DNA of 47,451 bases from Cytophagales bacterium CG12_big_fil_rev_8_21_14_0_65_40_12 (GTDB taxonomy: Bacteria; Bacteroidota; Bacteroidia; Cytophagales; Cyclobacteriaceae): NCBI GenBank assembly GCA_002786855.1, contig PCUU01000017.1:178-47628 (forward strand), written 5' to 3'. Of this stretch, positions 1 to 7,960 are shown in pieces; the stretch's first letter is position 1, and each line of letters begins with the position of its first letter. The position numbers and the translations under genes were made by a program. The notes below the pieces were generated by a model that saw only the letters and a list, made by a program, of their open reading frames with translations, was not told the origin of the DNA and searched no databases.

Positions 1-53
1 GCAATCACGAATAAAATACTTTTCTATATTTACTGCAATTACGAATGATATAC
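1..53 (+). promoter_or_regulatory. Twin direct repeat in front of the PadR gene, probable operator/promoter
   Basis: Two 19-base copies, GCAATCACGAATAAAATAC (1-19) and GCAATTACGAATGATATAC (35-53), match at 16 of 19 positions and start 34 bases apart, about three helical turns. The second copy ends two bases before the PadR start codon. PadR regulators often repress their own operon, so an operator is likely; this is inference from position. The first copy touches the window edge, so more copies may lie upstream. Confidence 0.4.
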
Positions 54-55
54 AC

Positions 56-382
56 ATGAAGAAAACCAAATTAGGAGAGTTTGAAGAGCTCGTACTCATG
101 ACGGTAGTTGTGCTTCAGGCAGACGCTTATGGGGTAGAAATTAAACGAGAATTGGAAAGCCGCCTCAAAGAAAAACTAAGCGTAGGTTCCATTCAATCCG
201 CTTTAAAGCGAATGGAAGAAAAAGGGTTTCTGACTTCAGAATTTGGAGAGGCGACCCTCAAAAGGGGTGGAAAGCGCAAGCGCATTTATAGTGCAACCAC
301 TTATGCGAAAAAAGTCTTGGAAGAATTAAAGGATGTCCGTTCTCAACTTTGGGCTGCCATGCCTAATATCATCACGAACTAA
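56..382 (+). CDS. PadR family transcriptional regulator
   Basis: This is a 108-residue winged-helix DNA-binding protein of the PadR family. The helix-turn-helix spans about residues 10-60 (start LGEFEELVLMTVV, then SIQSALKRMEEKGFL). The wing is about residues 61-80 (rich in G, K and R, ending KRKRIYSAT) and a C-terminal dimerisation helix follows. The length is normal for the short PadR subfamily. The stop codon overlaps the start of the downstream permease (TAATG), so the two are translationally coupled. In Cytophagales, PadR genes directly before FtsX-type permeases are common, and the regulator is thought to control that transporter. A twin direct repeat lies just upstream. The ligand is unknown. 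Family assignment is secure; the target is inferred from the operon. Confidence 0.92.
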   Translation: MKKTKLGEFEELVLMTVVVLQADAYGVEIKRELESRLKEKLSVGSIQSALKRMEEKGFLTSEFGEATLKRGGKRKRIYSATTYAKKVLEELKDVRSQLWAAMPNIITN

Positions 383-2991
383 TGTCAAATATGCGCCAAA
401 ACGATATTGAACCACCTCGCTGGTCACTTCGCTTGCTTAAATGCTTTGTGAAAAGGGACTTTTTGGAAGAAATCGAAGGCGATATGGAAGAGGTATTCGC
501 AGAAAATTTGGAACAGTTCTCGGTCAATAAATCTAGAAGGCTTTACAATCTCGAAGTTTTAAAACTGCTGCGTCCTGCTTTGGTTAAAGGGCTTGGCGGA
601 AATCATCAACTCAATTATATCGGTATGCTACAACACAATTTACTCATTACACTCAGAGGTTTTAAGCGACATAAGGCTACTTTTCTTATCAATCTCATCG
701 GGCTTTCAACAGGTTTGGCCGCTTCATTGCTCATTTTTCTTTGGGTAAATGATGAACGTTCGGTGGACACTTTCAACGAGAAAAACGACCGACTTTATTG
801 GGTTTTTACCAATTTCACTTTGCCTGAAAGCATCCTCACTTGGGATTATACTTCAGGCAAATTGGCACAAAGCATGAAAGAGGAATTTCCAGAAGTGGAG
901 GATGCCGTCAGGGTCGGTAATCACTTTTTCAGGCCTCAGGGAATTATTAGCCACAGTGAAAAAGCTTTTGAAGTAAATGGCCTTTTCGCCAGTCCTAACT
1001 TCTTCCAAGTCATGACTTACCCCTTGATTGCTGGACAAGCTTACAATATCATTCAAGACAAAAATTCGGTTGCCATTTCAGAGTCATTGGCCATCACTGT
1101 TTTTGGTGTTGCAGCGCAAGCAGTTGGCAACAGCATTGAATGGGAGAACTCGTTCTTCAATCAATCTTTTGTGGTTTCAGGCGTGTTTAAAGATCCTCCA
1201 AAAAATGCCACGGAGCAATTCAACATTGTTGCCAATTACCAAATACTGCTTGATGTTGATGAATGGGCCGATGATTGGAAAGGAGGCTATGCACGCACTT
1301 ATTTACTCTTGAAAGAAGGAGTGGATGCAGACAATTTCAACCAAAAAATTGTTGGTTTGATGGATGGAAAAACAGACAACAATAAGCAGAAGCTCTTTAT
1401 TCAGCCGTATGCCAAAAATTACCTTTATGGCACATATGACAATGGAATTCAAGTAGGTGGAAGAATAGAAAACATTCGGCTTTTCACTGTCATTGCCATT
1501 TTTATTCTGCTGATTGCTTGCATCAATTTCATGAACCTCTCCACAGCGCAAGCTTCTAAAAAAATGAAAGAAGTGGGCGTGAAAAAAGCGATTGGCGCCA
1601 ACCGCAGCGATCTTGTTTTTCAGTTTTTAGGAGAGTCCATTTTGTTGTCTTTGCTCTCACTTTTGGTGGCCATTGGCTTGGTGATTTTATTGCTTCCGCA
1701 ATTCAATGAAATCACTTCGAAACAGCTTGAATTTAATTTAGGCGATTTCATTTTGCCGCTGTTGGCCATTGTACTAGGCACGGGCATATTGGCGGGCAGT
1801 TATCCGGCTTTCTACCTTTCAGGCTTTAAACCCGTGGCGGTACTCAAAGGTAAAATGATCAATATTAGTGGGGAAGAATGGGTCAGAAAAGGTTTGGTGG
1901 TGGTGCAGTTCACTTTGTCGGTCATCTTCATCATTGGAATAATCACCATCAATCAGCAGATGGAATACAGCTACAATAAACCGTTGGGCTACGACCGTGA
2001 GAACATCTTGATGTTTACTCGAAAGGGAACCGAAAATTTTGACCCTGCTCCGTTTTTAACCGAGCTTAAGAGCATTCCCGGTGTAACGAGTGTAGGCAAT
2101 ATGGAGGGTGAATTTCTTTGGGGAAATGACAACAGTAGCGGCTACTCTTGGCAAGAAGGAGATGTGGACGATAATCATCTGTTCAAATCGCCTAAATTCG
2201 GTTACCATATTGTGGAAACGCTCGGGCTACAACTGGTGGCTGGTCGCTCGTTTTCTAAAGCATTGAACGATGATGAAAGCAAAATCATGCTCAACGAGGC
2301 CGCGGTGAAATTCATGGGATTGAAAGATCCGATTGGTTATAAATTGGAAGCATCACCCAATGATTTCAAGGAAGTTATTGGCGTGTTAAGCGACTTTCAA
2401 TATGGTTCTTTGCATCAGAAAATAGAGCCTATGCTTTTCCGTTTCAGAAATCGAGGAGATGATTTCATTGTGAAGTTGCAGGCAGGAACAGAAGTGCAAA
2501 CCTTGGAAAAAATAGCAGCGGTTTATGCCAAATTCAATCCAAAATACGACTTTGAGCCTTCATTTTTAGAAGATAATTATCGTGCCCTTTATAGTTCGGA
2601 AGATAAGGTGGCCCAACTCTCCAACTACATGGCGGGCATCGCTATTTTGATTTCATGTCTTGGTCTTTTTGGCTTAGCTACTTTTACCGCAGAACGAAGA
2701 AGTAAGGAAATTGGAATCAGAAAAATACTAGGGGCAAGTCAGTTGGTAGTGGTGAAATTGCTTTCTGCCACATTTACCAAAACCGTGTTGATCTCCATCT
2801 TTTTGGCCATTCCCATTGGGTATTATTTTGCTAACCAATGGCTGCACAATTTTGCCTATTCCATTGAATTAGAATGGTGGTTCTTTGCTTTGGCGGGTGG
2901 CTCGGCCTTGCTGATTTCTTGGCTGACTGTTGGTTTTCAAACGATTAAATCCGCGCGAATTAATCCTGTGGACTGTTTGAAGAATGAGTGA
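382..2991 (+). CDS. ABC transporter permease, MacB/FtsX type with N-terminal permease prefix domain
   Basis: The 869-residue inner-membrane protein has three parts. Residues about 10-85 form a soluble permease-prefix domain (PPRWSLRLLKCFVKRDFLEE). There are then two MacB_PCD/FtsX units. The first has a TM helix at about 95-120, a periplasmic region to about 360 and three TM helices to about 490, with the cytoplasmic motif MKEVGVKKAIGAN. The second has a TM near 510, a periplasmic region and three TM helices at 749-865, with the motif RRSKEIGIRKILGAS. Such permeases are thought to work with a separate ATPase in mechanotransmission, lipoprotein release or efflux. No ATPase gene lies beside it here, so it must borrow one encoded elsewhere. 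It is co-transcribed with the PadR gene (1-base overlap). Substrate unknown. Confidence 0.9.
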   Translation: MSNMRQNDIEPPRWSLRLLKCFVKRDFLEEIEGDMEEVFAENLEQFSVNKSRRLYNLEVLKLLRPALVKGLGGNHQLNYIGMLQHNLLITLRGFKRHKATFLINLIGLSTGLAASLLIFLWVNDERSVDTFNEKNDRLYWVFTNFTLPESILTWDYTSGKLAQSMKEEFPEVEDAVRVGNHFFRPQGIISHSEKAFEVNGLFASPNFFQVMTYPLIAGQAYNIIQDKNSVAISESLAITVFGVAAQAVGNSIEWENSFFNQSFVVSGVFKDPPKNATEQFNIVANYQILLDVDEWADDWKGGYARTYLLLKEGVDADNFNQKIVGLMDGKTDNNKQKLFIQPYAKNYLYGTYDNGIQVGGRIENIRLFTVIAIFILLIACINFMNLSTAQASKKMKEVGVKKAIGANRSDLVFQFLGESILLSLLSLLVAIGLVILLLPQFNEITSKQLEFNLGDFILPLLAIVLGTGILAGSYPAFYLSGFKPVAVLKGKMINISGEEWVRKGLVVVQFTLSVIFIIGIITINQQMEYSYNKPLGYDRENILMFTRKGTENFDPAPFLTELKSIPGVTSVGNMEGEFLWGNDNSSGYSWQEGDVDDNHLFKSPKFGYHIVETLGLQLVAGRSFSKALNDDESKIMLNEAAVKFMGLKDPIGYKLEASPNDFKEVIGVLSDFQYGSLHQKIEPMLFRFRNRGDDFIVKLQAGTEVQTLEKIAAVYAKFNPKYDFEPSFLEDNYRALYSSEDKVAQLSNYMAGIAILISCLGLFGLATFTAERRSKEIGIRKILGASQLVVVKLLSATFTKTVLISIFLAIPIGYYFANQWLHNFAYSIELEWWFFALAGGSALLISWLTVGFQTIKSARINPVDCLKNE

Positions 2992-3061
2992 GGATATAAT
3001 GCACATTAGGACGCTGTCCGTTTTAATTCAGAAAACCCCAATTAGTGCTCTGGTAATTTTG

Positions 3062-3185
3062 AGGGATGCTGAGACAAGCTCAGCATTACGGTTTGAACGG
3101 GCGTGATTAAAGTAGGAGTCATCCAAGCATAACGGTTCGAATGGGCTTTGCCTAATACCTTCACTGCGAAGGCATGAAGCAGTCT
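3062..3185 (+). repeat. Dispersed intergenic repeat, copy 1
   Basis: The segment starts AGGGATGCTGAGAC, contains the hairpin GCTGAG-acaag-CTCAGC, then GGTTCGAATGGGCTTTGC, and ends CACTGCGAAGGCATGAAGCAG. The same blocks occur in the same order on the opposite strand at 6624-6714. It lies just past the 3' end of the response-regulator gene and probably acts as a structured intergenic repeat; no protein is encoded. Confidence 0.7.
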
Positions 3186-3190
3186 TTAAA

Positions 3191-3955
3191 CTACTGATCC
3201 AACCACTTTCTGAAATCCTGCACTTTGTCACGGCTTACAATCGCATCTGTTTCATCGGTTTGGACAAGAACTAAACGCAGTCGACTGTTGGTATAAGAGA
3301 TGATGTCTTTAACCGCTGCCAACGAAACCAGGTATTTACGATTGATGCGGAAGAATTTTTTGGGATCGACCAGCTGCTCTACTTGTTCCATGGTATAGTC
3401 GATAATGTATCGGTTGGTCTGAAAAGTTTGAAGGAAGGTGGCCTTTTCTTGACTAAAAAAGTAAGCTGCATCCGCCACGGCTACCGTTTTAATATGCTCC
3501 CCAATCTTCACTACAAATCGTTCTTTATGCTGTTTGGTCAGCATTTGCATGGTTTGTTGCAGTACGCCCAAGTCTAAGGTTTCGGCTGGGGCATTGCTTT
3601 GAAACCGCTCGTTGAACTTAGCCAAAGCATTTTTCAGCTCACTAGGATCGATCGGCTTGAGCAGGTAATCAATGCTATTCACTTTGAAGGCTTTGATCGC
3701 ATATTCGTCAAAGGCCGTGGTGAAAACGATGGGCGAATTGACTTTTACTTGTTCGAGAATTTCGAAACTGAGGCCATCGGCCAATTGTATATCGAAGAAA
3801 AGGAGATCGGGACGTTCATTTTCTTGGAACCAAGCCACGGCCCTTTTCACAGAATCCAGTCGTGCTAAAATCTCAATTTCAGGATCAATTTCCAGCAATA
3901 GGTTGGTGAGCCTTTTGGCTGCTATGCTTTCATCTTCAACAATCAATACCTTCAT
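3191..3955 (-). CDS. LytTR-family response regulator
   Basis: This 254-residue response regulator has an N-terminal receiver domain (1-120) with the acidic pocket VEDE (6-9), phospho-acceptor Asp55 in FFDIQ, and the conserved Lys in LLKPID. The C-terminal LytTR DNA-binding domain (about 150-250) contains FFRINRKYLVSLAAV. It is the output partner of the histidine kinase just upstream; start and stop overlap as ATGA (3952-3955), so the pair is translationally coupled. LytTR regulators bind pairs of short direct repeats and commonly control envelope or export genes. The target is not evident here; the DUF2306-like membrane gene two places upstream is a candidate for co-regulation only because it shares the transcript. 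Confidence 0.93.
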   Translation of the reverse strand: MKVLIVEDESIAAKRLTNLLLEIDPEIEILARLDSVKRAVAWFQENERPDLLFFDIQLADGLSFEILEQVKVNSPIVFTTAFDEYAIKAFKVNSIDYLLKPIDPSELKNALAKFNERFQSNAPAETLDLGVLQQTMQMLTKQHKERFVVKIGEHIKTVAVADAAYFFSQEKATFLQTFQTNRYIIDYTMEQVEQLVDPKKFFRINRKYLVSLAAVKDIISYTNSRLRLVLVQTDETDAIVSRDKVQDFRKWLDQ

Positions 3956-4980
3956 TGCTCAACATCTAAAAGTGGGAGTTTTATAGTAAATTCCTTTGGT
4001 CCATCGATGATCTCCACGGGTTTTTGGCTTAGAAATTCGTAGCGGGCCTTTATATTGGCCAATCCCATCCCAGCACTTTCTTCTAAAGGAATATTCTTTT
4101 TTTGGAGGTTGTTTTTCACGATCAGCATTTCATGTTCATCGACCAAAATTTCTATATGCAGCGGTTCATCTTCTGCGATGATATTGTGCTTGATGGCATT
4201 TTCTATCAAAGTTTGAACCGCCACGGGAGGCACCATTTTTTTTTCGAATCCTGCTACATCAATCGAGATTTGAAGTTTATCATCGAAGCGTATTTTTTGA
4301 AGAAAAACATAAGCTTCTACAAAATCCATTTCTGTTTTTAGCGTCACCAGTTCTTGCGATCGCGTATCCAAAATATAGCGATACACCCTGGAGAGTTCTC
4401 GAATGAATTTGGCTGCTAAATCTTGGTCTTCATACACCAAATTGGTGAGTGCATTCAGGCTATTGAACAAGAAATGCGGGTTGACTTGATTTTTGAGCGA
4501 CTCATATTTAGTGGCCATTTGTTCTTTTTTCAGCTTTTCGGTATCGAGGGCGGCTTTTTTCCAGTTACTTAAAAAAGCCTTTGAATTCAAAAAAAATGAA
4601 ATGAAAAAGGTAATCAATATCGATATCCCTAAAGTGACTTCTATATTTTCTAAACTGACATTGAAAAACCAATTGAGGGCCAAAAAGAGGAGGTAAACAG
4701 CAATTGGCGTATAAATTACCACCGCTACCACCCCATATAAGAATCGTTTGCTCGGATTTTCGAGCCAGGGGAGTTTATAAGTTAGAAAATCAGAAAGATG
4801 GGCATTGCCTTGCCATAGTAAAACCCATAAAGTACCAGACGCGATGTAGGCGACAATCGCTACATTTAAGCGATCAAAACAATCTCCGCAGCTGAAATAA
4901 ACAGTTGCACCACCGAGGATAAAAATCAAAAAGGTGGTCTTGATTTCCTTTTTCCAGTTGACGGTTTCTAAATATCCCAT
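3952..4980 (-). CDS. LytS/YehU-type sensor histidine kinase
   Basis: The protein has four predicted TM helices in the N-terminal half, a short coiled coil, the His_kinase motif NPHFLFNSLNALTN with phospho-acceptor His169 (numbering from this start), and an ATPase domain with the N-box LIENAIKHN and the G-box GMGLANI. It phosphorylates the LytTR regulator encoded next (ATGA overlap). The start chosen is the ATG at 4978-4980, four bases after the stop of the upstream gene. An ATG at 5020-5022 would add 14 residues but overlap that gene by 38 bases; neither has a good Shine-Dalgarno. No periplasmic sensor domain is visible, so sensing is probably through the membrane helices. Confidence 0.9.
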   Translation of the reverse strand: MGYLETVNWKKEIKTTFLIFILGGATVYFSCGDCFDRLNVAIVAYIASGTLWVLLWQGNAHLSDFLTYKLPWLENPSKRFLYGVVAVVIYTPIAVYLLFLALNWFFNVSLENIEVTLGISILITFFISFFLNSKAFLSNWKKAALDTEKLKKEQMATKYESLKNQVNPHFLFNSLNALTNLVYEDQDLAAKFIRELSRVYRYILDTRSQELVTLKTEMDFVEAYVFLQKIRFDDKLQISIDVAGFEKKMVPPVAVQTLIENAIKHNIIAEDEPLHIEILVDEHEMLIVKNNLQKKNIPLEESAGMGLANIKARYEFLSQKPVEIIDGPKEFTIKLPLLDVEQ

Positions 4981-4984
4981 AAAA

Positions 4985-5692
4985 CTAAAGTACTGAATTT
5001 TGCGCTTTTTCAAGCTTTGCATATTTACCAATTCCGAATTGCTGTCGGTACCTTCTGGCCCAATAGGCCATCAGTGGCGAACCAATGGCAGCGGGCAAAA
5101 GCCAAAGCACCCAGCCGTAGCTTCCTGCCATTTCGAACAGCCTGCCGTTTTGCACCAAGAATGCCGTTACGCTCGCAATGAAGGAACCGCCCATTAGATT
5201 CATATGAGCAAACCACCACCACATTTTATCCTGCTGATCGGCCTTTCTAAAACCCTGGATGTTTAACCAAGCCGTGTTGGCCGTAAAGAAACCAAAAACA
5301 AGACAAAGAATGCCAAAACCAGCATTTGATGGATTGATGACGAACACGCGAATCCCAAAAAACAAAAAGGTGAGGCCACAGAGCAGGGTGATGATTGCGG
5401 CAATCCAATCTATTTTGAGGGGTTTCATGGTCTTCTTTATTTTCAATACCCTTACCCCAGAAAAGGTCATGTAAAAACTGAAAACCGCAATCATGGTAAG
5501 GAAGAAATTGAACCTTACAAAGGCCACGATAAGCAAAGCACTGATGAAAATCCATGTCATCGACCAAAAAAAGATATTGCCAACCAAACGATGAAGTTTG
5601 CCCCCTTTTTTGCCCACAAAAGAAGCAAGAAGGCCAGTGAGCAGGGTTAAACCACCCGCAAACACATGAGAGAGAATAAGTGCCTTTTCCAT
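4985..5692 (-). CDS. DUF2306-like multi-pass membrane protein
   Basis: The 235-residue protein has six to seven hydrophobic segments. Conserved-looking features are a His in the first helix (ILSHVFAGG), the sequence KGGKLHRLVGNIFFW and, late in the protein, WWWFAHMNLMGGSF. The His-containing helices and the K-G-G-x-L-H-R turn resemble DUF2306 membrane proteins of unknown function, sometimes suspected of binding haem. It is first in a three-gene minus-strand set with the LytS/LytTR pair (4 bases to the kinase start), so its product may be linked to that signalling pathway. Family call moderately sure, function unknown. Confidence 0.65.
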   Translation of the reverse strand: MEKALILSHVFAGGLTLLTGLLASFVGKKGGKLHRLVGNIFFWSMTWIFISALLIVAFVRFNFFLTMIAVFSFYMTFSGVRVLKIKKTMKPLKIDWIAAIITLLCGLTFLFFGIRVFVINPSNAGFGILCLVFGFFTANTAWLNIQGFRKADQQDKMWWWFAHMNLMGGSFIASVTAFLVQNGRLFEMAGSYGWVLWLLPAAIGSPLMAYWARRYRQQFGIGKYAKLEKAQNSVL

Positions 5693-5711
5693 TGAAATTA
5701 TGGTTTGAAGT

Positions 5712-5743
5712 TAAAAAGAGAAGGACCTATTGCCAGGCCCTTC
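5712..5743 (-). terminator. Rho-independent terminator after the TPR gene
   Basis: Read on the minus strand, GAAGGGCCT and AGGTCCTTC form a 9-bp stem (one G-T pair) with a 6-base loop, followed by CTCTTTTT. It ends the transcript of the TPR gene 15 bases after its stop codon. Confidence 0.75.
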
Positions 5744-5757
5744 CATCCATCTTTTGA

Positions 5758-6405
5758 TTATTTAGAACATCTCGAAGCGACCTGCTGGGCCAATTGTAAG
5801 CCCCAAGTTGGATCAAAGCTTTTGCCTTTTTCTTCTGCCTCAAAAACCGGGATGCTTTTGGCATTCAATGCGCAGGCATTTTCAGTAGGTGCGTTGAAGA
5901 ATTCGGCCATGCCATACTGCATTTGCGACAAAAGCACCATTGCCCTTGGGTTATTTGGATTGAGCCTTAATGCCTCACCAAAGCTTTGCATGGCCTGACC
6001 AGGTAGGGGAGATTGCCCACGAGTATCAGGGTCTACCGCCAATTGGGCCATGTATAGAAAACCTTCAAGGGCCACCACTTCGCTATTGTTTGGGGCAAGT
6101 TCCTTGGCTTTTTCGATAAAGGTTTTGGCCTTGGCAGTGTATTGATCTCTTGAGCTGATGCCTTCTACCTGAAAAGAAAGGTTCAAATAGTTAAGGCCTG
6201 CATAGTAATGAGGATGCCACTCACTGCCTGCATTGGCAGCAATGCGCTCGAATTGGCTGGCAGAGGCTTGTAGATTTTCTGCATTAGGTGCAGCGCTCAT
6301 AGACTGCAAAGCGTTCATCATGGCTTTCATATAAGCCTCTTGGTTTTGAGCGTGAAGGGCGAACCCTAAAACTAATAGTGCGATTAAAATTGTGATCTTT
6401 TTCAT
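5758..6405 (-). CDS. Secreted TPR-repeat protein
   Basis: The product is 215 residues with a Sec signal peptide (MKKITILIALLVLGFALHAQ, cleavage about residue 20) and tetratricopeptide-like helices through the mature part (for example AKTFIEKAKELAPNNSEVVALEGFLYMAQ and a later ALRLNPNNPRAMVLLSQ). One Cys pair (CALNA and the terminal SRCSK) could form a disulphide. The open frame extends 33 codons further upstream with an alternative start, but the ATG at 6403-6405 begins a perfect signal peptide and is preferred. It is probably periplasmic and acts as a protein-binding scaffold. A terminator follows it, so it is transcribed separately from the two-component genes. Confidence 0.8.
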   Translation of the reverse strand: MKKITILIALLVLGFALHAQNQEAYMKAMMNALQSMSAAPNAENLQASASQFERIAANAGSEWHPHYYAGLNYLNLSFQVEGISSRDQYTAKAKTFIEKAKELAPNNSEVVALEGFLYMAQLAVDPDTRGQSPLPGQAMQSFGEALRLNPNNPRAMVLLSQMQYGMAEFFNAPTENACALNAKSIPVFEAEEKGKSFDPTWGLQLAQQVASRCSK

Positions 6406-6623
6406 GTCGTAATTATTTAAGGTTTTGAGTTGCTGTTGTAATGTTGATTCAAATCTGCAACGGATTTTGAGACCATAAAAAAGAGACTTACCGAACCGTA
6501 GCATCTTAGGGATGAACCGTAAAAAGAATGGGCCAGAGTATTTTTACCGCAAAGGGCGCAGAGTTTCGCAGAGGAGCTAATGGTTAAAACTGAATTAACT
6601 AACCAGTCGCTTATCGGACAGTG

Positions 6624-6714
6624 AGACTGCTTCGTGCCTCGCAGTGACGGCACTGAGCAAAGCCTGTTCGAACAGTCATGCTGCTCCGATGTTTCGGAGT
6701 GTTTCAGCATCCCT
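6624..6714 (-). repeat. Dispersed intergenic repeat, copy 2 (inverted relative to copy 1)
   Basis: On the minus strand it reads AGGGATGCTGAAAC, then a hairpin CTCCGA-aaca-TCGGAG, then TGTTCGAACAGGCTTTGC and CACTGCGAGGCACGAAGCAG. Each block matches copy 1 at 3062-3185 with substitutions and an internal length difference. It lies between the TPR gene and the cassette boundary. Confidence 0.7.
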
Positions 6715-6892
6715 AAAAGAACTGTCGTAACCTCAAAAGCACTACACCCTTAACTCAAATTGTATTCATTCAAAATAAAAATGGCCAATAGTGATTTATT
6801 CATCCACTTTGACTAAACTTATATTCTTTAACATTGTGACTGATAGCTGCCAATTTTGGGTCGCTAATGGTCACTTTAGTGAATTATTGGAG

Positions 6893-6922
6893 ATGTATCG
6901 GTCATAAATGTGAGTGATACAT
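6893..6922. repeat. Short inverted repeat abutting the cassette core site
   Basis: ATGTATC (6893-6899) and GATACAT (6916-6922) are perfect complements with a 16-base loop, and the right arm runs directly into AACGTTGGTGGC. The right end of the 7961-8096 palindrome has a similar layout (CATACGCAAACGTTGG). It may be the right half of an older, decayed recombination site; this is inference. Confidence 0.4.
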
Positions 6923-6952
6923 AACGTTGGTGGCGATTTTTTAAAAAAAGAG

Positions 6953-7756
6953 ATGACCCTAATAATAAGTTGGATAGGAACGGACTCACGGAAAATTTCG
7001 AGTTTCTATATCGCGAGTGACAGCCGGTTCACTTGGGCAAATCCTTTGAAATACGACTATGGGAGAAAGGTGTTCGCATTTACGAATTCACCGAACATAC
7101 TTGGTTACTGTGGAGATGTAGTTTATCCGACCTTGATTCTGAATCAGATATTGGATATGGACAGAGACGGAATCTTGTTCCCAAAAGACTCAACAAACAT
7201 TGAGAGGTCTAGAATTATCTACAAAGAGCTAACAAAAAAGTTTGACACCTACCCTTCAAAAGGTGTGATGGATGACTCGCTTGAAATAATTCATGTTTCG
7301 CGACAAGGTGAGACTGACTTTCTTTGTAATGTTTACAAATGGACAAAGAGTAAAGGATGGGAAATAATACCTAAAGAAATTCTAGGTAGTTCTGATAAGG
7401 TAATAATTCTAGGAACAGGCGAAAGTGAATTTTATAATAGATATTTGGATTACTACCGAGGACTAAATGGAAAGACGAGCAGAGCCTTATTCCAATGTTT
7501 GACTCATAGTTTGCTAAAGATGAAAGATTTAAAATGTGGTGGCTCTCCACAGTTAGTCGGACTATATAATCGATTTAACGGGAAGAATTTTGGAGTGATT
7601 TATGAAAACAAAAGATATTATCTTGGTAAAGAAATTGAGCCTGACGAAATAGTAAACAATATAGAATGGCGGAATGAGCTATTCGAGAGGTGTGACGGAT
7701 TAACAACAAAAATATTAGATGGTGCCCAGCGACAACCTGATGAGTTGAGACCATAA
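6953..7756 (+). CDS. Free-standing proteasome-beta/HslV-like Ntn hydrolase
   Basis: The start chosen is the ATG at 6953 (AAAAAAAGAG just upstream), giving 267 residues that begin Met-Thr. After removal of Met the N-terminal Thr would be the nucleophile. The first 55 residues of the mature chain follow the proteasome beta pattern: Thr1, then IASDSR (Asp22 where beta subunits have Asp/Glu17), GRKVFAF (Lys38 where they have Lys33), then GYCGD (Gly50-Asp54 where archaeal beta has GLVGD at Gly47). No ATPase partner, alpha subunit or pup-system gene is nearby. The remaining about 200 residues are not recognised in detail. The gene sits alone in a cassette-like unit with AT-rich codons (many ATA, AGA). 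The activity could be a self-compartmentalising peptidase; this is inference from the fold. Confidence 0.65.
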   Translation: MTLIISWIGTDSRKISSFYIASDSRFTWANPLKYDYGRKVFAFTNSPNILGYCGDVVYPTLILNQILDMDRDGILFPKDSTNIERSRIIYKELTKKFDTYPSKGVMDDSLEIIHVSRQGETDFLCNVYKWTKSKGWEIIPKEILGSSDKVIILGTGESEFYNRYLDYYRGLNGKTSRALFQCLTHSLLKMKDLKCGGSPQLVGLYNRFNGKNFGVIYENKRYYLGKEIEPDEIVNNIEWRNELFERCDGLTTKILDGAQRQPDELRP

Positions 7757-7859
7757 AGAAGCGATTCCCTTTACCTCCACTGATGTTAAAAAATATAACT
7801 GGGGGTGACTAGTGTCTAAGGACTCGGTGAAGTTTAGTAATCGAGTACCTTATTGGGGT

Positions 7860-7932
7860 AAAAGTAAGGGGGACTTGCACCCCCGACCTTCTGTAAGTTT
7901 TACAGACGCTCTACTAGTTGAGCTATTAGGAC
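7860..7932 (-). pseudogene. Degenerate tRNA (pseudo-tRNA)
   Basis: On the minus strand a cloverleaf can be drawn: D stem GCTC/GAGC, anticodon stem TCTGT/ACAGA, T stem GGGGG/CCCCC with loop TGCAAGT. T8, A14, G19, A21, T54, C56 and A58 are kept. However, G18 is A, T33 is A, T55 is G, and only three of seven acceptor pairs form well (GTCCTAA against TTACTTT). The anticodon position reads AAC but cannot be trusted. With the key tertiary pair G18-T55 and the U-turn lost, it is unlikely to be a working tRNA. It lies inside the cassette unit, behind the Ntn hydrolase gene. Confidence 0.55.
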
Positions 7933-7960
7933 AATATTAAAGGTAGGTGTAAAAAAAACA

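Larger units (their letters stand above)
6406..6952. other. 547-base stretch without a gene; repeats and a cassette boundary
   Basis: This stretch contains the upstream region of the TPR gene, a block ACCGCAAAGGGCGCAGAG (6546-6563) of a type often seen as dispersed intergenic repeat, copy 2 of the 3.1-kb repeat (6624-6714), a small hairpin TCACT-tt-AGTGA near 6870, the inverted repeat ATGTATC/GATACAT (6893-6922), and the core site AACGTTGGTGGC at 6923-6934 that starts the cassette described separately. Open frames through the repeats are not convincing as genes. Confidence 0.6.

Noticed and set aside
3028-3231. Minus-strand ORF of 67 codons through the intergenic repeat
   Set aside because: It translates the dispersed repeat (contains AELVSAS-type text seen when such repeats are translated) and overlaps the response-regulator stop; no start context.
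6417-6710. Minus-strand ORF of 97 codons (contains SLRGTKQSH)
   Set aside because: It is the translation of repeat copy 2; such peptides are a familiar artefact of this repeat type.
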